Assembly: GCF_022664465.1 (NCBI RefSeq)
Contig: NZ_JAKREV010000006.1
Location: forward strand, 222,446 to 286,445
DNA from: Sphingomonas hankookensis
GTDB taxonomy: Bacteria; Pseudomonadota; Alphaproteobacteria; Sphingomonadales; Sphingomonadaceae
Reading direction: 5' to 3'
DNA: 64,000 nt
The number at the start of each line of letters is the position of its first letter. Position 1 is the first letter of the stretch. The position numbers were made by a program, and so were the translations under genes. Positions 53,507 through 62,387 of this stretch are shown here, piece by piece. The notes beneath the pieces are model-generated. The model was given only the letters and a program-made list of their open reading frames with translations. It was not told the DNA's origin and ran no database searches.

Positions 53507-53713
53507 CTATTGCTCCAGAACGGCCATGCGTTCCGGCAGCAGCGCCATCACCGCGCGGCGGGCGTCCGGATCGATCGCGGTCCAGCGTGCGATTTCGTCA
53601 CGGGTCCGGCCACAGCCGAGGCACCAGCCGGTGTCGGTATCCATCGAACAGACCAGCACGCACGGGCTCTCGATCGCCACCGGCGCGACCGTTTCGAACG
53701 GGTCGTCGCTCAC
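53507..53713 (-). CDS. DUF1289 protein
   Basis: A 68-residue small protein with the DUF1289 cysteine pattern: SPCVLVCSMDTDTGWCLGCG (four Cys near residues 18-34, likely to bind a metal), followed by TRDEIARWTAIDPDARR. It starts four bases after the helicase stop, so it belongs to that operon. The function is unknown; the spacing suggests an RNA- or redox-related accessory role, without proof. Confidence 0.9.
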   Translation of the reverse strand: MSDDPFETVAPVAIESPCVLVCSMDTDTGWCLGCGRTRDEIARWTAIDPDARRAVMALLPERMAVLEQ

Positions 53714-53717
53714 CGGA

Positions 53718-55172
53718 TCAGAGCGGGATGCGGACGTTCAGGAAGGCGGGGACGGGGCCGTTCCACGCGCCGTCCTCGACCGCATCCTGCTGCACATAGC
53801 GGGCGGGGCGTTCGTCGCGGCGTTCGTCCCGGTCGTAGCGATCGTCGCGGTCGCGGCGCGGGCGGCGATCCTCGCGGTCGGTACGCGGAGCGCGCTCTTC
53901 GCGTTCGGTACGGGGCGCACGCTCCTCACGCTCGGCACGCGGCGCACGTTCGCGCTGGGCCGGCGCAGCGGCGTCGGCCTCGGCGGCCGGGCGGCGGCGA
54001 CCGCGACGCGGCGCTTCCTCGACCGGTTCGGCCTCGGGCGCGGGTTCGGCCGGGGCGTTGCCCAGGTCGAGCACCGGAATCTTCTGGCCGGTCAGCTTTT
54101 CGATATTGGCGATGTTCTCGGCATCGTCGGGGGTGACCAGCGTATAGGCGATGCCCGTCGCGCCACCGCGACCGGTGCGGCCGATGCGGTGGACGTAATC
54201 GTCCGGGTGCCACGGCGCGTCGAAGTTGAAGACGTGGCTGACCCCCTTCACGTCCAGGCCGCGCGCGGCGACGTCGGACGCGACGAGGATCGTGACGTCG
54301 CCCGACTTGAAGCGCTCCAGTTCGGCGATGCGCGACGACTGGTCCATGTCGCCATGGATTTCAGCCGAGCGGAAGCGCGCGCGCTGCAGGCTCTTGTTCA
54401 GCTCGCGCACGGTCGTCTTGCGGTTGCAGAAGATGATCGCGTTGCGGACCTCTTCGGTCGCCAGCAACTGGCGCAGCACGTCGCGCTTTTTCGCGGCGGA
54501 CACCGGCACGACATGCTGGGTGATGTTGAGGTTGGTCGATGCCGGGCGCGACACCTCGATCGTCTTGGGATTGTCGAGGAACTTGTCGGCCAGCTTCTTG
54601 ATCGGCGGCGGCATGGTCGCCGAGAAGAGCAACGTCTGGCGCTGTTTCGGCAGCTTGGTGCAGATTTCCTCGATATCGGGGATGAACCCCATGTCGAGCA
54701 TCCGGTCGGCTTCGTCGATGACCAGCATCGAACAACCGGTCAGCAGGATCTTGCCGCGGGTGAACAGGTCCATCAACCGGCCCGGCGTCGCGATCAGGAC
54801 GTCGACGCCCTTTTCCAGCGCCGCGAGCTGATCCCCCATCGACACGCCGCCGATCAGCAGCGCCATCGACAGCTTGTGGTTGGCGCCGTATTTCTCAAAA
54901 TTCTCGGCGACCTGCGCCGCGAGTTCGCGCGTCGGTTCAAGGATCAGCGAGCGCGGCATGCGCGCACGGCTGCGGCCATGGGCGAGGATGTCGATCATCG
55001 GCAGCACGAACGACGCGGTCTTGCCGGTGCCGGTCTGGGCGATGGCGACCAGATCGCGCATCATCAGGACGGACGGGATCGCCGCCGCCTGGATCGGGGT
55101 CGGTTCGGTGTAGCCCGAATCGGTAACGGAACGCAGCAGTTCGTCGGACAGGCCGAGATCGGCAAAGGTCAT
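53718..55172 (-). CDS. DEAD-box RNA helicase
   Basis: A 484-residue ATP-dependent RNA helicase. Q motif FADLGLSDELLRSVTDSGYT, motif I AIAQTGTGKTASF, Ia EPTRELAAQ, II VIDEADRMLD (DEAD), III LFSATMPPP, IV-V IIFCNRKTT and LVASDVAARGLDV, VI HRIGRTGRGG. The tail from about residue 385 is charged and repetitive (REERAPRTEREERAPRTDRE, then RRDRDDRYDRDERRDERPA), like RhlE-type RNA-binding tails. ATG 55172 (MTFADLG) is preferred over longer frames. It is followed within five bases by the DUF1289 gene. Confidence 0.95.
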   Translation of the reverse strand: MTFADLGLSDELLRSVTDSGYTEPTPIQAAAIPSVLMMRDLVAIAQTGTGKTASFVLPMIDILAHGRSRARMPRSLILEPTRELAAQVAENFEKYGANHKLSMALLIGGVSMGDQLAALEKGVDVLIATPGRLMDLFTRGKILLTGCSMLVIDEADRMLDMGFIPDIEEICTKLPKQRQTLLFSATMPPPIKKLADKFLDNPKTIEVSRPASTNLNITQHVVPVSAAKKRDVLRQLLATEEVRNAIIFCNRKTTVRELNKSLQRARFRSAEIHGDMDQSSRIAELERFKSGDVTILVASDVAARGLDVKGVSHVFNFDAPWHPDDYVHRIGRTGRGGATGIAYTLVTPDDAENIANIEKLTGQKIPVLDLGNAPAEPAPEAEPVEEAPRRGRRRPAAEADAAAPAQRERAPRAEREERAPRTEREERAPRTDREDRRPRRDRDDRYDRDERRDERPARYVQQDAVEDGAWNGPVPAFLNVRIPL

Positions 55173-55307
55173 TGCGATTCCATGGCTGAGGAACGCAACA
55201 GGCCCGCGCTCCGATATATCGGACGCCCCCTCGCCAAAAATGCCGGAAAAGTCAAGGTTTCGTGGGGACGAGCGGGCCGGCACCGTTCCCAGGCGAGCGG
55301 ATCGAAT

Positions 55308-55784
55308 CTAGCGCGCGGGCACGAGCGCGCGGAACGCGGAGATGCGGCACTGCCCGCCCGAGCGCGAGCGGATGACGTCGCGCGAGGCGCACATCCGGCC
55401 ATCGCTGCTGGGCTTGATATAGAGCCCGCCATAGAAATCGAGCGCGGCGCAATCGTCGGCCAGCCGGGCGCGGACCCGGCCGCCGCTGTTGAGCAGCAGG
55501 TCGACGCTGTCGGTGCGGTTGATGGTGACGGCGGCGAGACTTTCGACCGGCAGGCAGCGATCGGTATGTTTTTCGACCCACTGGATCGGCGGCAGCGCGC
55601 GCGGGGCGCTGTAGGCGACGGGGGCGAACGGCGCGCGGGGCACGCGGATGATGACGCGCTGGACGCGGACTTCGGTCCGGACGGTGGCGACCGGCGGCGA
55701 CTCCGCCACGCGCCGCTGCGCCGCGCCGGGCAGCGCGAGCAGGAGCAACACCATGGTCGTTGCGGAAAGCGGCAAGGCGGTCAC
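55308..55784 (-). CDS. Exported protein of unknown function
   Basis: Up to 158 residues with a signal peptide (VLLLLALPGAAQRR). The mature part has LPPIQWVEKHTDRCLPVESL and three more cysteines (ADDCAALDF, GRMCASR, GGQCRISAF), with a DFYGGLYIKPSSDGRMC phrase seen in several short exported proteins of sphingomonads. The start is GTG at 55784 or ATG at 55754. It lies upstream of the helicase gene on the same strand but 135 bases away. Confidence 0.6.
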   Translation of the reverse strand: MTALPLSATTMVLLLLALPGAAQRRVAESPPVATVRTEVRVQRVIIRVPRAPFAPVAYSAPRALPPIQWVEKHTDRCLPVESLAAVTINRTDSVDLLLNSGGRVRARLADDCAALDFYGGLYIKPSSDGRMCASRDVIRSRSGGQCRISAFRALVPAR

Positions 55785-55860
55785 GCGGTCATCATCCTCG
55801 AGTGAAATTTAACCGCAGATGAACTGGCGGCAAGGGGGCACGCGATGCTAACCGCAACCG

Positions 55861-57303
55861 ATGATGCCGCCCCCCGTCGCCGCCATGGTCGCCGATGCCC
55901 GCCGGGCATGGGGCGACCGGATCGTCACCACCGATGCCGAACGGATCGCGCCGTGGCTGACCGACTGGCGCGGCCGCTATCACGGCGCCAGCGCGGCGCT
56001 GTTCGAGCCGGGCGATACCGCGCAGGTGGCGGGGCTGGTCGCGCTGGCGGGCGAGCATGGCGTGGCCGTGGTGCCGCAGGGGGGCAATACGTCGATGGTC
56101 GGCGGAGCGACGCCGCCGGCTGACGGATCGGCGGTACTGCTGTCGCTGCGGCGGATGGACCGTATCCGGCACCTGGACGAGGGGCAGGCGGTGGCCGAGG
56201 CCGGCGTGATCCTGCAGCATCTGCATGAAGCGGCGGCGGAGGCCGGGCAGCGCTTCCCATTGACGCTGGGCGCGCGGGGCAGTGCCACGATCGGCGGGCT
56301 GGTGTCGACCAACGCCGGCGGTACGCAGGTGCTGCGCTGGGGCAATATGCGGCGGCTGGTGCTGGGCGTGGAAGCGGTGCTGCCCGACGGGTCGGTGCAT
56401 GACGGGCTGACCGTGCTGCCCAAGGACAATCGTGGCTACGACCTGACGCAGCTGCTGGTGGGAGCGGAGGGGACGCTGGGCATCGTCACCGCCGCGACGC
56501 TGAAGCTGGTGCCCGCTATCGCCGAGCGCGCGGTGGCATGGGCGGGGATCGCCGATCCGCAGGCGGGGCTCGACCTGCTGCGCGCGATGCAGGCGGCGAC
56601 CGACCGAATCGAGAGTTTCGAGATCATCCCCGCCGATACGCTGGCGCTGGCGGTGGCGCATCTGCCCGGTGCGCGCGCGCCCTTGTCGGGTGATCACCCA
56701 TGGCATTTGCTGATCGAGGCGGTGGCGGGGCCCGGCGAATCGTCGCCGCCCAAGCTGCTGGAGGAATTGCTGGGCGCGGGTGTCGCTGCGGGGCAGGTCG
56801 CCGACGCGGTGATCGCGGTCAGCGAGGCGCAGGCCGAGGCGTTCTGGCGGCTGCGCGACACGCTGTCGGCGGCGGAGAAATCGACCGGGCCGGCGGTGCA
56901 GCATGATATTTCGGTGCCGGTCGAGGCGATGCCGCGCTTCATGGTGGAGGCGGCGGCGGCGGCCGAAGCGCGCTTTGCCGGCACCCATGCCACCGCCTTC
57001 GGCCATTTGGGCGACGGCAACGTCCATTTCCACGTCCGCGCGCCCGTGGGTGCCGATCCGGCGCGCTGGTATGCCGACGACGCGCCGGGCATCACCCGCT
57101 TCGTCCACGACGCGGTGGCGGCGGCGGGCGGGTCGATCTCCGCCGAACATGGCATCGGCCAGATGAAGCTCGGCGAACTCGAACGGCTCGGCCCGCGTGC
57201 GCGGCTGGCGGCGTTGCGCGGGGTGAAGGCCGGGCTCGACCCGCTGGGCCTGTTCAATCCGGGCAAGCTGGTAGCGCTTGCACCCCGCAGCGCCAATCCA
57301 TAG
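55861..57303 (+). CDS. FAD-binding oxidoreductase (D-2-hydroxyacid dehydrogenase type)
   Basis: A 480-residue VAO/PCMH-family flavoenzyme like GlcD and D-2-hydroxyglutarate or D-lactate dehydrogenases. PCMH FAD domain: VAVVPQGGNTSMVGGATPPA, then LTLGARGSATIGGLVSTNAG and the VLPKDNRGYDLTQLLVGAEG region. C-terminal FAD-linked oxidase domain with TAFGHLGDGNVHFHVRAP and ISAEHGIGQMKLGELERLGP. It oxidises a D-2-hydroxyacid; which one cannot be told. There is no GlcEF-like gene nearby. The ATG at 55861 has a second ATG directly after it. Confidence 0.9.
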   Translation: MMPPPVAAMVADARRAWGDRIVTTDAERIAPWLTDWRGRYHGASAALFEPGDTAQVAGLVALAGEHGVAVVPQGGNTSMVGGATPPADGSAVLLSLRRMDRIRHLDEGQAVAEAGVILQHLHEAAAEAGQRFPLTLGARGSATIGGLVSTNAGGTQVLRWGNMRRLVLGVEAVLPDGSVHDGLTVLPKDNRGYDLTQLLVGAEGTLGIVTAATLKLVPAIAERAVAWAGIADPQAGLDLLRAMQAATDRIESFEIIPADTLALAVAHLPGARAPLSGDHPWHLLIEAVAGPGESSPPKLLEELLGAGVAAGQVADAVIAVSEAQAEAFWRLRDTLSAAEKSTGPAVQHDISVPVEAMPRFMVEAAAAAEARFAGTHATAFGHLGDGNVHFHVRAPVGADPARWYADDAPGITRFVHDAVAAAGGSISAEHGIGQMKLGELERLGPRARLAALRGVKAGLDPLGLFNPGKLVALAPRSANP

Positions 57304-57384
57304 ACGTTGGCACGAGGTTCGCCCGGGGGGGCGGCCGTCCGGCAAGGTTGGCCGGGCCGAATATGAGTATTTGGAGACCCTGAA

Positions 57385-58170
57385 ATGGCCAGCGCGCCGC
57401 AGAATCAATCGCTTCCGTTGTTCTACAACCAGCTCGAACCGCTTTCGAGCCAGACCCATGCGAACTGGAAGGTCCGCGCGACCGATCGTGCGCCGTTCCT
57501 GACCGGACAGCATGCGATCCCCGTCACCGTCGAGGAATTTCCGCTGGTGCAGCGGCGCATGCCGATCGTGTTCTCGGTCGGCGACGATCCCGTGCCGCTG
57601 GCGCTGATGGGCCTGAATGAAGGTGCCAACACCTTCCTCGACGACGAAGGGCGGCTGATCGAGCCGGAGCTTTATATCCCGGCCTATATCCGCCGCTATC
57701 CCTACCTGCTCGCCCGGCTGCGTCCCGATTCGGAAGACCTGTCGCTGTGCTTCGACCCGACGTCGGAAGTCATCGGCCCGTTCGAGGATGGCGAGGCGCT
57801 GTTCGACGGCGACCAGCCGAGCGAAGTGACCAAGCAGATCCTCGCCTTCAACGAGCAGTTCGAGCAGGCCGGCCAGCGCACCGGCATGTTCATGAAGGAG
57901 ATCAAGGACCTCGGCCTGCTGATGGATGGCGAAGTCGCGATCCAGCAGGAAGGCAACGACCAGCCGTTCATCTATCGCGGGTTCCAGATGGTGTCCGAGG
58001 AAAAGCTGAACGAACTGCGCGGCGACCAGCTGCGCAAGATGCAGCAGTCGGGCATGCTGCCGCTGATCTTCGCCCACCTGTTCTCGCTGTCGCTGATGCG
58101 CGACGTGTTCGCGCGCCAGATGCAGCAGGGCAAGGTCCAGCCGCAGCCGGTCGCGGTGCCGACGTTTTGA
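57385..58170 (+). CDS. SapC family protein
   Basis: A 261-residue protein of the SapC family (PF07277), named from the Campylobacter S-layer locus but of unclear role elsewhere. Typical parts: VTVEEFPLVQRRMPIVFSVG, then ALMGLNEGANTFLDDEGRLI, IPAYIRRYPYLLARLRPDSE, and LAFNEQFEQAGQRTGMFMKE. No signal peptide. It stands alone after the FAD enzyme and before a hairpin-rich repeat. Confidence 0.92.
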   Translation: MASAPQNQSLPLFYNQLEPLSSQTHANWKVRATDRAPFLTGQHAIPVTVEEFPLVQRRMPIVFSVGDDPVPLALMGLNEGANTFLDDEGRLIEPELYIPAYIRRYPYLLARLRPDSEDLSLCFDPTSEVIGPFEDGEALFDGDQPSEVTKQILAFNEQFEQAGQRTGMFMKEIKDLGLLMDGEVAIQQEGNDQPFIYRGFQMVSEEKLNELRGDQLRKMQQSGMLPLIFAHLFSLSLMRDVFARQMQQGKVQPQPVAVPTF

Positions 58171-58181
58171 TCGTTGTTTGA

Positions 58182-58311
58182 AAATGCGTGAACACGCATT
58201 TTGCGGTGCCAGCCCGCTCCCCCACCCGACCACCCATCAAGGATACCGTGTGGGTGGCCGGGTGGGGGAGCGGGCTGGCACCGTACTAAAACTCGCTCTT
58301 CCGCGAGTTTT
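58182..58311. repeat. Triple hairpin element (family F)
   Basis: Three nested or adjacent inverted repeats: AAATGCGTG/CACGCATTT (58182-58201, with a T-run), a 33-base pair CGGTGCCAGCCCGCTCCCCC.../...GGGGGAGCGGGCTGGCACCG (58204-58283), and AAAACTCGC/GCGAGTTTT (58288-58311). The first resembles a terminator for sapC. The last lies just before the cytochrome b561 gene. Confidence 0.75.
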
Positions 58312-58326
58312 CAGGAAGTCTTTCCC

Positions 58327-58860
58327 ATGAACGCCACCCGGCCGATCCACGCCCGGCGTTATTCGCGCGGCGCGATCCTGTTCCACTGGACGATCGCGGC
58401 GTGCGTGCTGGTCAATCTGTGGATCGGTTTGGTCGGCGGTTCGATGGCGGCGCACAAGGCGATCGGCGTCACCGTCCTGGTGCTGACGCTCGGCCGGATC
58501 GGCTGGCGGATCGGCCATGCGCCGCCGCCGCTGCCGGCCGGGGTGCCCGCATGGGAACGGATGATCGCGAAGGCGACGCATCTGCTGTTCTACGCACTGT
58601 TGCTGATTGTACCGCTCAGCGGCTGGGCGATGGTGTCGGGCACGACGCGTCGTCCGCTCGAATGGTTCGGGCTGTTTCCGATCCCCTATCTCCCGATCCC
58701 GCCCGCGGTCGCCGGGCTGGGGCACGAGGTGCACGAAGTGGTCGGTTTCGCGATGGCGGGGCTGGTCGCGCTGCACGTTGCCGCCGCGCTGCGGCATCAT
58801 TTGATCCTGCGCGACGGGGTGTTGTCGCGCATGCTGCCGGGCGCCCGTTCGGTACGCTGA
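58327..58860 (+). CDS. Cytochrome b561 family protein
   Basis: A 177-residue inner-membrane dihaem cytochrome with four helices. Haem-ligand histidines are seen in ILFHWTIAACVLVNLWIG, the helix with AAHKAIGVTVLVLTLGRIGW, AKATHLLFYALLLIVPLSGW, and HEVVGFAMAGLVALHVAAAL. Likely a quinol-oxidising or electron-transfer b-type cytochrome; the partner is unknown. AGGAAG lies eight bases before the ATG. Confidence 0.9.
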   Translation: MNATRPIHARRYSRGAILFHWTIAACVLVNLWIGLVGGSMAAHKAIGVTVLVLTLGRIGWRIGHAPPPLPAGVPAWERMIAKATHLLFYALLLIVPLSGWAMVSGTTRRPLEWFGLFPIPYLPIPPAVAGLGHEVHEVVGFAMAGLVALHVAAALRHHLILRDGVLSRMLPGARSVR

Positions 58861-58936
58861 AGTGCCGTGACGATAAAGCCACGGTCAAATGCAAAATGGG
58901 CCTTGAACGGCTCCGACCCCCACCCTAAATCATGCT

Positions 58937-59044
58937 TACACGGTTCGATGTCCCCCCTTTCGTTGGACCGTGCGGCGCGTTTCACGCGCCTCCTCCCTGA
59001 ACCTTGGCCACTCCGTGCGATCCGTACGGGGTGGCTTTTTTCTT
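58937..59044 (+). ncRNA. Candidate small RNA, mmgR/suhB (alpha-r8)-like
   Basis: A short non-coding unit with its own promoter-like boxes upstream (TTGAAC at 58903-58908, 17 bases, TAAATC at 58926-58931). Three stems follow: ACACGGTTC/GGACCGTG with a C-rich loop, the perfect GGCGCG/CGCGCC around TTTCA, then single-stranded TCCTCCCTGAACCTT, and a terminator GCCACTCCGT/ACGGGGTGGC followed by TTTTTTC. The CCTCCTCCCTGAACC plus terminator layout is like mmgR sRNAs of alphaproteobacteria, which pair with ribosome sites via Hfq. The family assignment is from memory of the motif. Confidence 0.6.
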
Positions 59045-59048
59045 GGGG

Positions 59049-59924
59049 CTATTCCGCTGCGATGCGGCGCGTATCGCCCAGCACTGCGTCGGTCAGCGCG
59101 TCGAGCAGGGTGCGGACCCGCCGGATCGTCGCATCGAGCCCCGGTCCGGGACGATCGAGCGCGGCGTCGAGATACAGGCTGCGATCGATCTCGACCTGCA
59201 AGCCGTGGATGCCGGCGCGGGGGCGCGCATGGGCGTTCAGGATATGGCCGCCGGCATAGGGGTGGTTGACCGCCAGCGGCAGGCCGGTGTCGCGCAGCAC
59301 CCGTGCCGCCAGATCGGTAAAGCGCGCACCGCAGCTATGGCCATAGCGGTCGCCCAGCACGATCCGCGCGGGCGTGGCACCGGGCAGCGGCGGCATCGAA
59401 TGCAGGTCGACCAGCAATGCGGTGCCGAACCGGGCATGCGCGGCGGCGAGCGCGACGGCCAGTGCAGCGTGATACGGAGCATGGTCTTGCGCGATCCGCA
59501 CGGCGACCTCGGCCGTGGTCAACTTGCGCCGCCACATATTCTCCGCACCGCCCGCGCGCCGGGGGATCAGCCCGATGCCGCTGCGCACCTTGTCCGACGC
59601 CATCGCCGAGAAGGCGCGGGGCTCGATGCCGGCATCGACCTGCGGATCGCGGTCGCGGACCGGCGATCGGTTGAGGTCGATCCAGCCGCGCGGCCGATGG
59701 GCGACGATCATGGCTTCGTCGCCCAGCGCGCCACTGGCGACGGCATCGACGAACCGGTCCTCGAGGCCCGTCAGCCGGGCGATTGGGACGGTCAGCAACG
59801 CCTGCATCTCCGCCGGGTAATCGCGCCCGGCATGCGGTACCGATATCACCAGCGGCGAGCGTGGCACGTCGGGACCGGTACGCTGGAAGGAGGGCGGGAG
59901 CGGAGAAGCATCCATCGGTCGCAA
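59049..59924 (-). CDS. N-formylglutamate amidohydrolase
   Basis: A 291-residue member of the FGase family (last step of one histidine-degradation route, or related amidohydrolysis). Motifs: VISVPHAGRDYP with the metal-binding His, FVDAVASGALGDEAMIVAHR, IDLNRSP, LLVDLHSMPP, and QVEIDRSLYLD. No hut genes are nearby. It is divergent from cpdR, as in other alphaproteobacteria. Its stop lies five bases beyond the sRNA terminator. Confidence 0.9.
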   Translation of the reverse strand: MRPMDASPLPPSFQRTGPDVPRSPLVISVPHAGRDYPAEMQALLTVPIARLTGLEDRFVDAVASGALGDEAMIVAHRPRGWIDLNRSPVRDRDPQVDAGIEPRAFSAMASDKVRSGIGLIPRRAGGAENMWRRKLTTAEVAVRIAQDHAPYHAALAVALAAAHARFGTALLVDLHSMPPLPGATPARIVLGDRYGHSCGARFTDLAARVLRDTGLPLAVNHPYAGGHILNAHARPRAGIHGLQVEIDRSLYLDAALDRPGPGLDATIRRVRTLLDALTDAVLGDTRRIAAE

Positions 59925-60016
59925 AGGACCACGCCCCGTCGCGCTTGTCGAGCATGCGGCTGGAAAATCTTAACCACCCTCGGCATATCCATGGGGCTGG
60001 CATCGAAGGGAGTCGG

Positions 60017-60394
60017 ATGTTCAGAATCTTGCTGGCCGAGGACGACCAGGTGATGCGCGAGTATCTCACGCGTGCGCTGGAACGTGCCGGCTATTTCGTC
60101 AGTGCGGTCGATCGGGGAACGGCGGCGATCCCGCTGCTCCAGACCGAGAGTTTCGACCTGTTGCTGACCGATATCGTCATGCCGGAAATGGACGGCATCG
60201 AACTGGCGCAGCGCGCGGGTGAGATGGTGCCCGACCTGCGTGTGATGTTCATCACCGGCTTTGCCGCGGTCACGTTGAAGGCCGGGCGGCAGGTGCCGCA
60301 TGCCCGCATCCTGTCGAAGCCGTTCCATCTGCGCGAGCTGGTGGCGGAGGTCGACCGGCTGTTCGAGGGAGAAAGAATCCCGACCAGCAATTAG
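60017..60394 (+). CDS. cpdR: CpdR-like single-domain response regulator
   Basis: A 125-residue receiver-only protein: RILLAEDDQVMREYLTRALE (acid pocket), the phosphorylated Asp in FDLLLTDIVMPEMDGIELAQ, the Thr in MFITGFAAVTLKA and Lys in ILSKPFHLRELV. In Caulobacter, unphosphorylated CpdR recruits substrates to ClpXP and is switched by the CckA-ChpT phosphorelay, coupling proteolysis to the cell cycle. The GGGAG site lies upstream of the ATG at 60017. The divergent N-formylglutamate amidohydrolase gene supports the identity. Confidence 0.9.
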   Translation: MFRILLAEDDQVMREYLTRALERAGYFVSAVDRGTAAIPLLQTESFDLLLTDIVMPEMDGIELAQRAGEMVPDLRVMFITGFAAVTLKAGRQVPHARILSKPFHLRELVAEVDRLFEGERIPTSN

Positions 60395-60469
60395 GGGCTT
60401 GTCAGCCCAACGAGGCGCCGCTAACAGCGCCACTCCGGTTTCGCTCCCTTCTTTCGGAAGGACAGCGCC

Positions 60470-60544
60470 GGGCGCGTAGCTCAGTGGTAGAGCACTGTGT
60501 TGACATCGCAGGGGTCGCAAGTTCAATCCTTGCCGCGCCCACCA
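60470..60544 (+). tRNA. tRNA-Val (anticodon GAC)
   Basis: Acceptor GGGCGCG with CGCGCCC, D arm AGCTCAGTGGTAGAGC, anticodon stem CTGTG/CGCAG around TTGACAT (anticodon GAC), T arm AGTTCAATCCT, and encoded CCA. It is followed by its own terminator. Confidence 0.95.
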
Positions 60545-60548
60545 TATA

Positions 60549-60584
60549 GAACCCCGTCAACCCATTGGGTTGGCGGGGTTTTTG
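60549..60584 (+). terminator. Terminator after tRNA-Val
   Basis: AACCCCGTCAACCC pairs with GGGTTGGCGGGGTT around ATT, followed by TTTTG. Confidence 0.9.
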
Positions 60585-60665
60585 CTTGGGGCTGTGTCCG
60601 TTTCCACCATTGCGCGGGCCGTCGGGTGCGCTAGCTTCGGCGAAGCGATCACGAGGGACAGGGAC

Positions 60666-62255
60666 ATGCGCTGGCACGGACTTTTGGGCATGGCGGCGTT
60701 GGTGTGCGCGGCGCAGCCGGTGGTGGCGCAATCGCGTGGCGATGCGGTCGAGGAAGTGTCGGTCGATCGGTTGGCGGAGGGGATGCGCAACGGCACGTTG
60801 ACCAGCGTCGCCATCACCCGCGCCTATCTCGCCCGGATCGCGAAGATCGACCGGCAGGGGCCGACGCTGCGCAGCGTCATCGCGCTCAACCCCGACGCAC
60901 TGGCGCAGGCCAAGGCGCTGGACGACGAACGCCGCGCCGGGCGGGTGCGGGGGCCGCTGCACGGGGTGCCGGTGCTGATCAAGGACAATATCGAGACCGC
61001 CGACCGCATGGCGACGACGGCGGGCAGCCTCGCGCTCAAGGACAATGTGACCGGCCGCGATGCGCCGCTGGTCGCCGCGCTGCGCCGGGCGGGGGCGGTG
61101 ATCCTCGGCAAGACCAACCTGTCCGAATGGGCCAACATCCGATCGACCCGGTCGATGAGCGGGTGGAGCGCGGTCGGCGGGCTGGTGCGCAATCCCTATG
61201 CGCTCGACCGTACCGCCTGCGGGTCGTCGTCGGGATCGGGCGCGGCGATCGCCGCCAGCCTTGCCGCCGTCGCGGTCGGGACGGAGACCGACGGATCGGT
61301 GGTGTGCCCGTCGTCGATCAACGGGCTGGTCGGGTTCAAGCCGACGCTGGGCCTGATCAGCCGCAGCCGGATCGTGCCGATCAGCCATAGCCAGGACACG
61401 CCGGGGCCGATGGCGCGATCGGTGCGCGACGCCGCGCTGCTGTTGTCGGCTATGGTCGGGCCGGACCCGACCGACGCTGCGACCGCGCGGACGGTGGCGC
61501 GGGACTATAGCGCCGGCCTGTCGGCGGGCGCGCTGGCGGGCAAGCGGGTCGGCGTGGTGCGGCCCGACGATCTGCCGGCGGCGCTTGCCGCGCGGTTCGA
61601 TGCGGCGCTGGCGGTACTGCGCGCGGCCGGGGCGACGCTCGTCGAGGTGAAGATGCCGAAGCTCGACGGGCTCGGTGACGCCGAACTGACCGTCCTCAAG
61701 ACCGAGTTGAAGGCCGATCTCGACGCGTATCTCGCCACCACGCCCCCGGCGGTGAAGACGCGGACGCTGGCGCAGGTTATCGCGTTCAATCGCCAGCAAG
61801 CGGAGGCGGAAATGCCGTTCTTCGCGCAGGAACTGTTCGACGACGCGGTGAAGACCAAGGGGCTGGCGGACCCTGCCTATCGCACTGCCCGGGCCACTTC
61901 GCTGCGGCTGGCGGGGCGCGACGGGATCGATGCGATGCTGGCGACGGCGAAGGCGGAGGTGCTGGTCGCGCCGACCTATGGCGCGGCGTGGCTGAGCGAT
62001 CCGGTCTATGGCGACCAATATGGCGGGCCGTCGGCGTCGACCCTGCCGGCGGTCGCGGGCTATCCGCATCTGACCGTGCCGATGGGGCTGATGCAGGGAT
62101 TGCCGGTCGGGCTGTCGTTCATCGGCACCGCGAACACCGACGCGACCGTGCTGGCGGCGGGCTATGCCTATGAACAGCGGGCGAAGGCGCGGGTGGCGCC
62201 GCGCTACCTGCCCCAGGCGGAGGTGGCGCCGGGGTTGGAGGGGGCGGGGCGCTGA
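60666..62255 (+). CDS. Exported amidase (amidase signature family)
   Basis: A 529-residue amidase with a signal peptide (GMAALVCAAQPVVAQ). The catalytic Ser-cisSer-Lys set is present: the lysine in VPVLIKDNIETADRM (near residue 100), the serines in RTACGSSSGSGAAIAASLAA. The SSINGLVGFKPTLGLISR stretch is the usual signature end. The substrate (peptide amides, acyl amides) is unknown. It lies just after tRNA-Val and before a family-A repeat. Confidence 0.92.
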   Translation: MRWHGLLGMAALVCAAQPVVAQSRGDAVEEVSVDRLAEGMRNGTLTSVAITRAYLARIAKIDRQGPTLRSVIALNPDALAQAKALDDERRAGRVRGPLHGVPVLIKDNIETADRMATTAGSLALKDNVTGRDAPLVAALRRAGAVILGKTNLSEWANIRSTRSMSGWSAVGGLVRNPYALDRTACGSSSGSGAAIAASLAAVAVGTETDGSVVCPSSINGLVGFKPTLGLISRSRIVPISHSQDTPGPMARSVRDAALLLSAMVGPDPTDAATARTVARDYSAGLSAGALAGKRVGVVRPDDLPAALAARFDAALAVLRAAGATLVEVKMPKLDGLGDAELTVLKTELKADLDAYLATTPPAVKTRTLAQVIAFNRQQAEAEMPFFAQELFDDAVKTKGLADPAYRTARATSLRLAGRDGIDAMLATAKAEVLVAPTYGAAWLSDPVYGDQYGGPSASTLPAVAGYPHLTVPMGLMQGLPVGLSFIGTANTDATVLAAGYAYEQRAKARVAPRYLPQAEVAPGLEGAGR

Positions 62256-62278
62256 CAGCATTTCCCCATCCAAACGGA

Positions 62279-62362
62279 CGTCATCCCAGCGAAGGCTGGG
62301 ATCTCCCGGTGATAGCGCGGGACAAGCGCCGCTAGAGGCCCCAGCCTTCGCTGGGGCGACGT
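62279..62362. repeat. Paired REP-type repeat, family A copy 4
   Basis: CGTCATCCCAGCGAAGGCTG and CCAGCCTTCGCTGGGGCGACG face each other, between the convergent amidase and glycosidase genes. Confidence 0.8.
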
Positions 62363-62387
62363 CTGTAAGGATGGACGGAGTGTCAGC

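Noticed and set aside
55792..58233. An 813-codon minus-strand frame
   Set aside because: Runs antisense through the FAD oxidoreductase and SapC genes, whose plus-strand products have clear family signatures.
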